In this document: positions 25,964 through 32,983 of the stretch, in pieces | Layout of the letters: every line of letters starts with the position of its first letter | Position numbering within the stretch: position 1 is the first letter of the stretch | Source: Pirellula staleyi DSM 6068 | GTDB lineage: Bacteria > Planctomycetota > Planctomycetia > Pirellulales > Pirellulaceae | Assembly: GCA_945900945.1 (NCBI GenBank) | Contig: CAMDKL010000040.1 | Location: 1 to 39,795 of the forward strand | Reading direction: 5' to 3' | DNA: 39,795 bases | Made by a program: the position numbers and the translations under genes | The notes under the pieces: model-generated | What the model was told of the DNA's origin: nothing | The model's input: the letters and a program-made list of their open reading frames with translations, nothing else | The model's database searches: none

Positions 25964-25984
25964 CCCACGAGCTTGTCTCGTGGG
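25964..25984 (-). repeat. ACAAG-loop hairpin, inverted
   Basis: Arms CCCACGAG and CTCGTGGG, perfect 8 bp, loop CTTGT, which is ACAAG on the minus strand. Shares its loop with hairpins at 26121-26143, 36579-36599 and 36645-36669 while the arm sequence differs. Confidence 0.7.
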
Positions 25985-26024
25985 TGAGAGAGTTTGGGAA
26001 CCAGATCGTGCCTACCCAGAATCC

Positions 26025-26075
26025 CTATTTTCAAGCTTGCTGGCCGCCGGAGGCGTCCAGCAAGCTTGAAAATAG
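26025..26075 (+). repeat. 51-base near-perfect hairpin
   Basis: Arms CTATTTTCAAGCTTGCTGG (26025-26043) and its exact complement (26057-26075), 19 bp. Inside them a further 4-bp stem CGCC/GGCG closes on loop GGA after one C/T mismatch. It is the longest perfect inverted repeat noticed in the window. Confidence 0.95.
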
Positions 26076-26120
26076 AGGAAAGGCGTATGGTTGGGTAATA
26101 TCGGGTTACCGAACTTTGCT

Positions 26121-26143
26121 TCCTGCCAGACAAGCTGGCAGGA
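26121..26143 (+). repeat. ACAAG-loop hairpin
   Basis: Arms TCCTGCCAG and CTGGCAGGA, perfect 9 bp, around loop ACAAG. Confidence 0.75.
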
Positions 26144-26175
26144 GAGGGATTTCGGCCCACTTGTGGGGTATAAAA

Positions 26176-26217
26176 AGGCTTCGAACCTGTGGTCGTAAAA
26201 TCACAGGCTGGAAGCCT
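26176..26217 (+). repeat. Inverted repeat abutting the DUF1549 start codon
   Basis: Outer arms AGGCTTC (26176-26182) and GAAGCCT (26211-26217), inner arms CCTGTG (26186-26191) and CACAGG (26202-26207), 10-base loop. It ends directly before the proposed ATG at 26218, so in mRNA it could mask the start region. No ribosome site is visible there. Confidence 0.65.
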
Positions 26218-29160
26218 ATGCCACTCATTTTCCGCACGATGCTATGTTTTGCGTGCACCGTAGTATTTTGCTTTTTCTATACAATAGCAAGCGCACGTGG
26301 CCAGGCTACCTTGGCAACTGCGATTGACTCTTTGGTGGAGCGGGATTTCGAACCGTTGATGGGTGCAAATGAGTCCGATGGATTATTGCTACGACGACTC
26401 TCGTTGGACCTGCGCATGTTGGTTCCGACACAACACGAACTGGACGAGTTTTTGGCAGACAAGGCTGCCGACCGATGGTCCCGCTGGGTTCAGCGGTTCC
26501 TAAGCGATCCGCTCTACGATGAACGCATGGTGGACTGGCTCGACAAAACGCTACTACAACGTCGGCCATTTCAACACGTCGACCGAGCCAAGTGGCTAGT
26601 TTATTTACGAAAAGTTGTCGATGACCGTACTCCGCTCGATCAAATTTCAAAGGAGACAATTGGGAGTGTTTGGTGGAATCAGAGCCAGCGTGCTCAACAG
26701 AGATTCTTCCTGGAGCGGGCGGGTGATTCGCACGCGGTTGCGCGGGATATTGGCCGGGTTTTCTTTGGGCGAGACATGCAGTGCGCACAGTGCCATGATC
26801 ATCCTCTGGTAGATGATTACTTGCAAATAGACTACCACGGATTGTTGGCATTCGTATCATCGAGTTCATTTGTGGAAACGAAATTCAAGGACGAAAAAGG
26901 GGCTGAACAAAAGCTTCAAATCTACGCCGAACGGGCTGCCCGCGATGCTCCTTTCGAATCGGTTTTTGATAAGGGAATTCTCTTCCGGACCGGTAGACGT
27001 GCACCAGGCGGCAGCGAGTCTTTCGACCCGTTTGAAGCCCCCGACATGCGGTATCAAACAAAGCCTATGCCGGAGTCTATGGAGGGGGCGCCCAATCCAC
27101 CGCTCTTTAGTCGGCGATCCTCACTCGTTGCTCAACTCTCAGCGACCAACCGAGCCTTTGCTGAAAATTGGTCGAATCGTCTTTGGGCGCTGATGATGGG
27201 CAAGGGTTTAGTGCATCCATTGGACATGCACCATCCCGACAATCCGCCTACGAACCCAAAACTCTTGGACGCATTGACCGATGCATTGATCGATTCTGGT
27301 TTCAACATGCGTACCGTGATGGAGCAAATTGCATTGAGTCGTGCCTATAGAGTCGGAGCCCGAATGCTGATTGAGGAATCATTGCGACTCGGATCTGTCA
27401 TCAATCTTCCGCTTGAATTGCAAGTCAATTTCGAAAGCGATCTATCATCTCGCAAGAAGGCGTTGGAAGCCCCACTGCTTCAACTGGCATCGTCTGCGGA
27501 CGTCGCAAAAAATCGGTACGCAGATGCGGAATCCTCTTGGAGATCCGTTCAAAAAGAGCGAGTGGAGGTTTGGTCTGAACTCGACAAGTCCGAAGGGGCG
27601 TTCAAAGAAGTGATGAAAAAAGCAGATGCCGCCAACCAGGCATTTGAGAAAGCCCAGAAGCTGCTCTCGGATGCAGCATCCAGACAAAAACTTTTAGAAG
27701 AAGCATCCGAAAAACTAGAGCAAGCCAAATTGCTAGGACCCGCCGACGATGCGGAGTTGATGCAAGCCATTGCCACGACCAAATCTAAAGCGGACGGCAG
27801 CAAGGCAACTATTCCAAACCTTGAGAAGGCGCTTGCGGACGCGACGACAGCTCGCGACACCCATAAACTTAGCCTGGAGGCCGATCGCAGCCGTCTCCAT
27901 GAAATTGCTGCGAAATTGCAGACGGTCGAGCAACGACTGCACATTGCGGACGACGTTTTCGTCGCCGCGCGTTCCAATTGGCAGAAAGCACAATCGGAAC
28001 ACGTGGTCGTTGAGAATCGAATGAACGACCTGTCTCGAATCCAATCGTGGCTGACGGCTTCCCAGTCGGTAAGAAGCCTCGAACAGGAGCACTCTCTCGC
28101 TATTCAATCGTCCGAACAATGCAAGACAACGTTAGCGACTCAGGTGGCTCAAACAACGCTACTGCAACAACAGATTGCAGACACCACGCTTGCAAAGAGC
28201 GCCGTCACATTGAAACACGATCAAGCGATGGAAGAAAAAAAGAACACACTATCCCAGCTGGAACTGCTTCGAACGACATACGTTTCCCTCGACAAAGCGA
28301 TCGCGCTCGTCAAGTCGACAGAATCGCTCTTTGCAGCGAAACAAGTAATTAACGATGCGATCGAATCAACGCAACAAGCATATGCTAATACGGAAACAAG
28401 GATTGACTCGATTGCGGACGAGCTTGTAGCGCAAGCGAAAGTTTTGGAGTCTCAAACAAGTCAGCTTGCGAATGATCAGCAGACTTGCCTCGTTCTGCGA
28501 CAGCGCGCTGAACAGTCGGCGAAATCAGTTACCTCAAAAGCGGAATGGGTAGGACAGTCGATCCAAGTTTGCGCCATTGCGATGCAAAGCGTTCAAGAAG
28601 AACGGCAGAAGTCTGGTCATTTAGCGCAGGCACGCCCATTATCACCAGAGCAGCTTTGCTTGAGCATTTTGCAAATAACCGACGTCCTTCGAAACCATGT
28701 CGATGCTGAATCCGCCGAGCTTGAAAAACAAATGCCACTTGCGGCTGACTCTTCCACAGAACAGAGGTCGGCCAGAGCACATCAAGCGACAAGACAAGCA
28801 ATCGATAAACTCCGCCCCCACATGGACACTTTTGCCAGCCTCTATTCCTCCGGTGTTGGCCAAACAAGCGATGAGTTTTTTGCTTCTCCAGATCAAGCCC
28901 TGTTTATGGCAAATGGTGGCTCGGTATTCCAGTGGTCGTCCGTCGGCAGCAACAATGTTACTGGACAGATTGTAAAACAGCCTGACGCCTCCATCGCGGC
29001 ATCCGTGCTCTTTCGATCGCTTTTGTCTCGCGATCCAACGCAAAATGAAGGACAATGGATCGGTGAAATTCTGAGTCAAGCGGGTGACAAAAAGCCTGCG
29101 GTCGCTCAGGAATTGGTTTGGAGCTTGCTCACAAGTTCCGAGTTTCGAGTTTACCCGTAG
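26218..29160 (+). CDS. DUF1549/DUF1553 protein with long coiled-coil insertion
   Basis: 980 residues. A signal peptide or anchor covers about 8-30 (MLCFACTVVFCFFYTIASARG). The DUF1549 part (about 35-240) includes RRLSLDLRMLVPTQHELDEFL and a CxxCH motif (CAQCHDHP, starting near residue 189) as in planctomycete cytochrome-c-like families. DUF1553 sequence follows (LSATNRAFAENWSNRLWALMMGKGLVHP, DMHHPDNPP, ALIDSGFNMRTVMEQIALSRAYR). Then about 405-875 is almost entirely charged heptad-like coiled coil, and DUF1553 resumes with ASVLFRSLLSRDPTQNE to LLTSSEFR. Function is unknown; these proteins are exported and paired with DUF1501 partners, as here (DUF1501 gene 21 bases on). The start could also be ATG 26239. 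Confidence 0.88.
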   Translation: MPLIFRTMLCFACTVVFCFFYTIASARGQATLATAIDSLVERDFEPLMGANESDGLLLRRLSLDLRMLVPTQHELDEFLADKAADRWSRWVQRFLSDPLYDERMVDWLDKTLLQRRPFQHVDRAKWLVYLRKVVDDRTPLDQISKETIGSVWWNQSQRAQQRFFLERAGDSHAVARDIGRVFFGRDMQCAQCHDHPLVDDYLQIDYHGLLAFVSSSSFVETKFKDEKGAEQKLQIYAERAARDAPFESVFDKGILFRTGRRAPGGSESFDPFEAPDMRYQTKPMPESMEGAPNPPLFSRRSSLVAQLSATNRAFAENWSNRLWALMMGKGLVHPLDMHHPDNPPTNPKLLDALTDALIDSGFNMRTVMEQIALSRAYRVGARMLIEESLRLGSVINLPLELQVNFESDLSSRKKALEAPLLQLASSADVAKNRYADAESSWRSVQKERVEVWSELDKSEGAFKEVMKKADAANQAFEKAQKLLSDAASRQKLLEEASEKLEQAKLLGPADDAELMQAIATTKSKADGSKATIPNLEKALADATTARDTHKLSLEADRSRLHEIAAKLQTVEQRLHIADDVFVAARSNWQKAQSEHVVVENRMNDLSRIQSWLTASQSVRSLEQEHSLAIQSSEQCKTTLATQVAQTTLLQQQIADTTLAKSAVTLKHDQAMEEKKNTLSQLELLRTTYVSLDKAIALVKSTESLFAAKQVINDAIESTQQAYANTETRIDSIADELVAQAKVLESQTSQLANDQQTCLVLRQRAEQSAKSVTSKAEWVGQSIQVCAIAMQSVQEERQKSGHLAQARPLSPEQLCLSILQITDVLRNHVDAESAELEKQMPLAADSSTEQRSARAHQATRQAIDKLRPHMDTFASLYSSGVGQTSDEFFASPDQALFMANGGSVFQWSSVGSNNVTGQIVKQPDASIAASVLFRSLLSRDPTQNEGQWIGEILSQAGDKKPAVAQELVWSLLTSSEFRVYP

Positions 29161-29181
29161 TCACTATTTTGGAGCCCACAA

Positions 29182-30483
29182 ATGACGATTGCACATTACG
29201 CTTGCGGTACACCTGAGCATGGCTCTAGCCGACGCCGTTTCCTGCGTCAGTCGCTATCGGGACTTGCAGCAGGTGGCTCGATCGCAGGAGGATTAGGATC
29301 ACTCACCTTCGGTGCTGTAGCCGAACAATTGAAGTCGCAGGATATGCGAATCGTTGTTTTCAATATGCATGGAGGTTTAAGCCAGCTAGAGAGTTGGGAT
29401 CCAAAGCCAGGCACCAAGACGGGTGGTCCTTGCAGATCGATACCAACATCGGTACCTGGAACTCATATCAGCGACTTGTTGCCCAACACGGCAAAGCAAA
29501 TGCATCATCTTTGTCTAATGCGTGGAGTAAACACCGCCGAGGACGATCACGGCAAGGGCACGTATCTGATGTTGACTGGACGGCGGCAATCTGCGGCTGC
29601 AGAGTATCCACAGATTGGGGCTGTAGCAGCCAGAATGCTAAACGATGAAAATCGCGGTTTACCGGGGCATATTGTCGTGACTCCGAACGGCGGAGGCGGG
29701 AAAGGGAACGAAGCAGCGTATCTAGGTCCGAAGTATTCCAGTATTTCTTTAGGAGGAACTAAACCGCCACCTAATACTACCAAGCCGGATGCAATCAACG
29801 ACGAATCGGAAGCGAGGCGTCACGAGTTTCGTCGCCATATCAACCAAGAGTTTCTTACACGGCGAAGGACAGCGATCACCGACGCGTACACACACAGTTA
29901 CGAACAGGCGTTGCGATTGATGGAACGCAAAGACGTTTTCGACATTTCGAAAGAGTCGGTTAGTGACCAAGACCGGTACGGAAAACACGATTTTGGACGA
30001 CAGTGCTTGATGGCCCGCCGCTTACTCGAAAACGGTGTGTCTTTTGTACAGGTAACACATTCCAATTACGATACGCACAACGAAAATTTCATTTTTCACA
30101 TCGAACAGCTCGGCGAGTTCGACCAGTCGTTCGCAACTTTTGTGGCTGACCTGGCCGATCGCGGCTTACTGGAGAAAACACTAGTCGTCGTTTTGAGCGA
30201 GTTTGGCAGAACGCCTAACATCAACTTGTACTATGGTCGCGATCACTGGTCCAAAGCTTGGTCGGTGTTGATGGCTGGCGGCAAGTTAGCCAGAGGCGCA
30301 GTCTTTGGCAAGACCAATGACGAGGGAACTGAGGTCGTCGATGGCCAGGTGGATCACGGAGCTCTGTTTCATACGTATCTCCGAGCTGTTGGAGTGGACT
30401 CGTCACAGTCGATCGCTGTCGACGGACGGGAGCTGCCCATTGCGGACCCTGCTGCGGCTCCCATTTGGAAAGTGCTGACTTAA
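29182..30483 (+). CDS. DUF1501 protein with Tat signal
   Basis: 433 residues. The twin-arginine signal SSRRRFLRQSLSGLAAGG at about 14-31 predicts folded export. The body is an alkaline-phosphatase-like DUF1501 fold: VVFNMHGGLSQLESWDPKPG near the start, AEDDHGKGTYLMLTGR, FVQVTHSNYDTHNEN, LVVVLSEFGRTPNIN, GRDHWSKAWSVLMAGG and VDHGALFHTYLRAVGVD, with several His/Asp that could bind metal. DUF1501 genes nearly always follow DUF1549/DUF1553 genes in planctomycetes. The ATG 29182 has GGAG at 29171-29174, seven bases away. The stop is one base before the WD40 gene start, so the three genes form an operon. Confidence 0.93.
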   Translation: MTIAHYACGTPEHGSSRRRFLRQSLSGLAAGGSIAGGLGSLTFGAVAEQLKSQDMRIVVFNMHGGLSQLESWDPKPGTKTGGPCRSIPTSVPGTHISDLLPNTAKQMHHLCLMRGVNTAEDDHGKGTYLMLTGRRQSAAAEYPQIGAVAARMLNDENRGLPGHIVVTPNGGGGKGNEAAYLGPKYSSISLGGTKPPPNTTKPDAINDESEARRHEFRRHINQEFLTRRRTAITDAYTHSYEQALRLMERKDVFDISKESVSDQDRYGKHDFGRQCLMARRLLENGVSFVQVTHSNYDTHNENFIFHIEQLGEFDQSFATFVADLADRGLLEKTLVVVLSEFGRTPNINLYYGRDHWSKAWSVLMAGGKLARGAVFGKTNDEGTEVVDGQVDHGALFHTYLRAVGVDSSQSIAVDGRELPIADPAAAPIWKVLT

Positions 30484-30484
30484 G

Positions 30485-31483
30485 GTGAGTTCAGCCATCG
30501 ACATTATCAAGACCCATGTGGCTTATGAGTGGAAACATGACCGGCCACTCATTGCATGCCGCATGTCGCCCGATGGATTGCAAGTCGCCAGCAGTTCCGA
30601 GGATTCAACGCTGCAGCTATGGACGGTACCAAGCGGCGAAAAGAAAATTCTAACCGGACACGAAAGCTGGGCCCATGCCCTGTGCTACAACGCCGACAGC
30701 CAGCAACTCGTATCGGGTGGCTGCGATGGGAGAATCATCTGGTGGTCAGTCCGACCCAATGTGCCTTCGATTCTTCGCAAGATCGATGCTCATGCGGGCT
30801 GGATCCGTTCTATGGCGATCTCTCCGGACAATACCTTGCTGGCTTCGGTAGGCAACGACAAGATAGTCCGGCTATGGAGTATGGCTACGGGCGAAAAGAT
30901 TGGCGAACTGGCCGGTCACGATCGGCACATCTATAGTGTGTTATTCCATCCTAGTGGAGCTCAGCTCGTAACAGGTGATTTGATTGGCAAGATCCACATC
31001 TGGAACGTTGCTGATCGAAAGCTGGAACGATCGATGGACGCCACGCCGTTGTATGCAGAGAACAAGGGGCAGAGCGCGGAGTTTGGTGGCGTTCGAGCAA
31101 TGGCATTGAACATCGAGCGGAGCGAACTCATTGCAGGTGGCACGCACAAAGCGACGAATCCATTTGGCGCAGTGCATGAACCGCTGATCCTCCGGCTGAA
31201 TTGGGCTGACGGAGTTTTAAAGAAATCGCACGCATGCGAGGGAATAGCGGGCGGCTTGGTGTGGCGAGTTCAGTGGCTGGGGGACGGGACGGCAGTCGGG
31301 GTTTCAGGGGGTTCCACGGGCGGTATTTTGCTATTCTTCAGCGATACGCAGGAGAAAGAAATTCACCGTTTTAAGCTCCCCTCGCTGGCCCGTGATATGG
31401 ACATTCACTTGGCAAGCAATTTGGTGGCTACCGCTCACTACGACAACCACATCCGAGTTTCAGCCATGTATGCTAAAGTTTAA
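30485..31483 (+). CDS. WD40 repeat beta-propeller protein
   Basis: 332 residues made of about six or seven WD40 blades: SPDGLQVASSSEDSTLQLW, LVSGGCDGRIIWW, SPDNTLLASVGNDKIVRLW, HPSGAQLVTGDLIGKIHIW, then less regular blades with AGGTHKATNP and HLASNLVATAHYDNHIRVS. There is no signal peptide, so it should be cytosolic, unlike its two exported operon partners. It starts with GTG 30485, one base after the DUF1501 stop, suggesting translational coupling. WD40 genes after DUF1549/DUF1501 pairs are a recurring planctomycete arrangement. Partners are unknown. Confidence 0.9.
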   Translation: MSSAIDIIKTHVAYEWKHDRPLIACRMSPDGLQVASSSEDSTLQLWTVPSGEKKILTGHESWAHALCYNADSQQLVSGGCDGRIIWWSVRPNVPSILRKIDAHAGWIRSMAISPDNTLLASVGNDKIVRLWSMATGEKIGELAGHDRHIYSVLFHPSGAQLVTGDLIGKIHIWNVADRKLERSMDATPLYAENKGQSAEFGGVRAMALNIERSELIAGGTHKATNPFGAVHEPLILRLNWADGVLKKSHACEGIAGGLVWRVQWLGDGTAVGVSGGSTGGILLFFSDTQEKEIHRFKLPSLARDMDIHLASNLVATAHYDNHIRVSAMYAKV

Positions 31484-31607
31484 CCCGCGCAGCGGCTATC
31501 GAGCCTGACGCCGCTTCGGTTCCATGGAGTCTTCCATGACATGTCGGATCCGTTTCTACAGCGCCCGCGATCGAGGCTTGATGGCCTCGATCGGTTAAAC
31601 ATTTGAC
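31484..31607. repeat. Intergenic palindromes after the WD40 gene
   Basis: Contains AGCGGC (31491-31496) with GCCGCT (31510-31515), and a perfect 10-bp hairpin with arms CGATCGAGGC (31568-31577) and GCCTCGATCG (31584-31593), loop TTGATG. No strong T-run follows on the plus strand. An AGCGGC/GCCGCT pair also occurs at 36525-36541. Confidence 0.6.
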
Positions 31608-31638
31608 AAAAAAGACCCGCTGTTTTACAGCGGGTCTT
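31608..31638 (-). terminator. Rho-independent terminator of rplM-rpsI
   Basis: Perfect 11-bp stem AAGACCCGCTG (31612-31622) with CAGCGGGTCTT (31628-31638) and a 5-base loop. On the minus strand it is followed by a run of six U (31608-31613), 25 bases after the rpsI stop. Confidence 0.9.
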
Positions 31639-31663
31639 AGGTTGGATAGGCTTTGAACGCAGA

Positions 31664-32080
31664 CTAACGCTTGGAGAACTGAACTCCGCGTCGTGCGCCT
31701 CGAAGCCCGTATTTCTTTCGTTCTTTCATTCTGGAATCGCGGGTCAAGAATCCGTCAGCACGAAGTGCCGCAAAATTTTCTTCGTTGAGGCTAACCAACG
31801 CTCGAGCGAGTCCCATTCGGACAGCGCCCGCTTGACTAATTGTTCCACCGCCACTGACTCGGATGAAGATATCGACTTTATCTCGGTGCCCGACGTGATC
31901 GAGCGTTTCCAAAACTAGTCGTCGTTCCGATTCGTTGACGAAGTAATCTTGGAACTCGCGATCGTTCACCGTGATTTTCCCAGCACCGTTCTTGACGCGG
32001 ACTCGCGCAACGGACGATTTGCGACGTCCTGTACCGAGGCTATCACCGCTAACTTTGTCTTTCTTGATTACTGCAACCAT
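31664..32080 (-). CDS. rpsI: 30S ribosomal protein S9
   Basis: 138 residues. Typical S9 sequence: GTGRRKSSVARVRVKNGAGKITVNDREFQDYF, VSGGGTISQAGAVRMGLARAL, and the basic tail DSRMKERKKYGLRGARRGVQFSKR whose final KR reaches the ribosomal P site. The second gene of the rplM-rpsI operon, 38 bases after rplM. Confidence 0.97.
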   Translation of the reverse strand: MVAVIKKDKVSGDSLGTGRRKSSVARVRVKNGAGKITVNDREFQDYFVNESERRLVLETLDHVGHRDKVDIFIRVSGGGTISQAGAVRMGLARALVSLNEENFAALRADGFLTRDSRMKERKKYGLRGARRGVQFSKR

Positions 32081-32118
32081 TGAATCTTACTCTATGCTGG
32101 GTGGTGTTGAAGGATCGG

Positions 32119-32571
32119 TTAGCTAGCTTGGTGGCCAAAAGGAGCTGGCTGTGGCTGTTGAGCTTGATGCGGATGTTCGCCACCTGCATAAACTTTTAAT
32201 TTAAAAAGCATGTGGCGACCAAGTGCATTTTTGGGGAGCATGCGTTTGACTGCCATGGTAACCAAATCGGTTGGTTTACGCTCGAGTCGTTCTGCGTAAC
32301 TTTCCATCTTTTGGCGGTTATAACCGTTGTACCAGGCATAGTGACGCACTTTGAGCTTATTGCCTGTCATGATCACTTTTTCTGCGTTGATGACAACGAT
32401 GAACTCACCGGTATCGACGTGTGCTGTGTACTCTGGCCGGTGCTTGCCCATCAAGATCATGGCAATATCGGTTGCCAATCGACCTAGAATGCAGTCCGTC
32501 GCATCGACGAGAAACCAGTTTTGCTCGACTGAGCCGGGTTGTGCTACGTATGTTTTGGGTTGTGCTACCAT
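32119..32571 (-). CDS. rplM: 50S ribosomal protein L13
   Basis: 150 residues. Typical L13: WFLVDATDCILGRLATDIAMILMGKHRPEYTAHVDTGEFIVVINAEKV, MTGNKLKVRHYAWYNGY and VKRMLPKNALGRHMLFKLKVYAGGEHPH. The C-terminus is extended by a Gln/Pro-rich tail (QAQQPQPAPFGHQAS). AAGGA lies seven bases before the ATG. Transcribed with rpsI from the promoter at 32684-32712. Confidence 0.97.
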   Translation of the reverse strand: MVAQPKTYVAQPGSVEQNWFLVDATDCILGRLATDIAMILMGKHRPEYTAHVDTGEFIVVINAEKVIMTGNKLKVRHYAWYNGYNRQKMESYAERLERKPTDLVTMAVKRMLPKNALGRHMLFKLKVYAGGEHPHQAQQPQPAPFGHQAS

Positions 32572-32983
32572 GAGTCGTTCCTTGGATTCCCGCAGTGAAA
32601 ACTAAGCCTTCAGCCAAGCACCTTATTGATCGGATGCCGCTTTTTCTGCGAAAAACCGGGTATTTCGAAATTTGTGAGGGCAGAGTATATCGGTACGATA
32701 ACGCGTTCACAAGGGCTTTTCGACCCCTTCTACTCGGGATTTCCTGGGTTCGGCAAATAACTGTTGGCAATCTAGGGGCAATGGGAAGGAAATAGGGTGT
32801 ACCGAGTTTGCTAAATCGCAGGTATAAAGAACGTCCGATAAACGTAGGAACAGAGCGTTCAATTTACCTTATCGTTGCGATGACCGCGACGATTTTTTCG
32901 AGCAGCGGGGTTCGGGCCAGTAAATGGCGTATTGAGTCTTCGCCCACGACTGTTCAAGGTCGACTTCCAAAGGGAATAAACTT
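32572..32983. other. Divergent intergenic region between rplM and the acyl-AMP ligase fusion
   Basis: 412 bases. It carries the rplM promoter and about 105 bases of rplM leader. The right half (32720-32983) should hold the promoter of the fusion gene. A weak open frame at 32808-32996 overlaps the fusion start and shows no family features. Confidence 0.6.
32684..32712 (-). promoter_or_regulatory. Sigma-70-type promoter of rplM-rpsI
   Basis: On the minus strand TTGTGA (32712-32707) is followed after 17 bases by TATACT (32689-32684). Five of six -10 bases match consensus. Transcription would start near 32677, leaving a leader of about 105 bases that could hold an autoregulatory site. Confidence 0.65.

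Larger units (their letters stand above)
25686..26217. other. Hairpin-rich leader upstream of the DUF1549 gene
   Basis: 532 bases without a credible gene. From left to right: palindrome TGCGGTTTGAACCGCA at 25712-25727; a 14-base direct repeat (25840-25853 and 25856-25869); hairpin 25964-25984; large hairpin 26025-26075; hairpin 26121-26143; inverted repeat 26176-26217 ending at the base before the DUF1549 ATG. The DUF1549 frame is open through much of this region by chance. Confidence 0.7.

Noticed and set aside
25816-26217. 134 extra N-terminal codons of the DUF1549 frame
   Set aside because: They translate hairpin repeats and would place the signal peptide internally.
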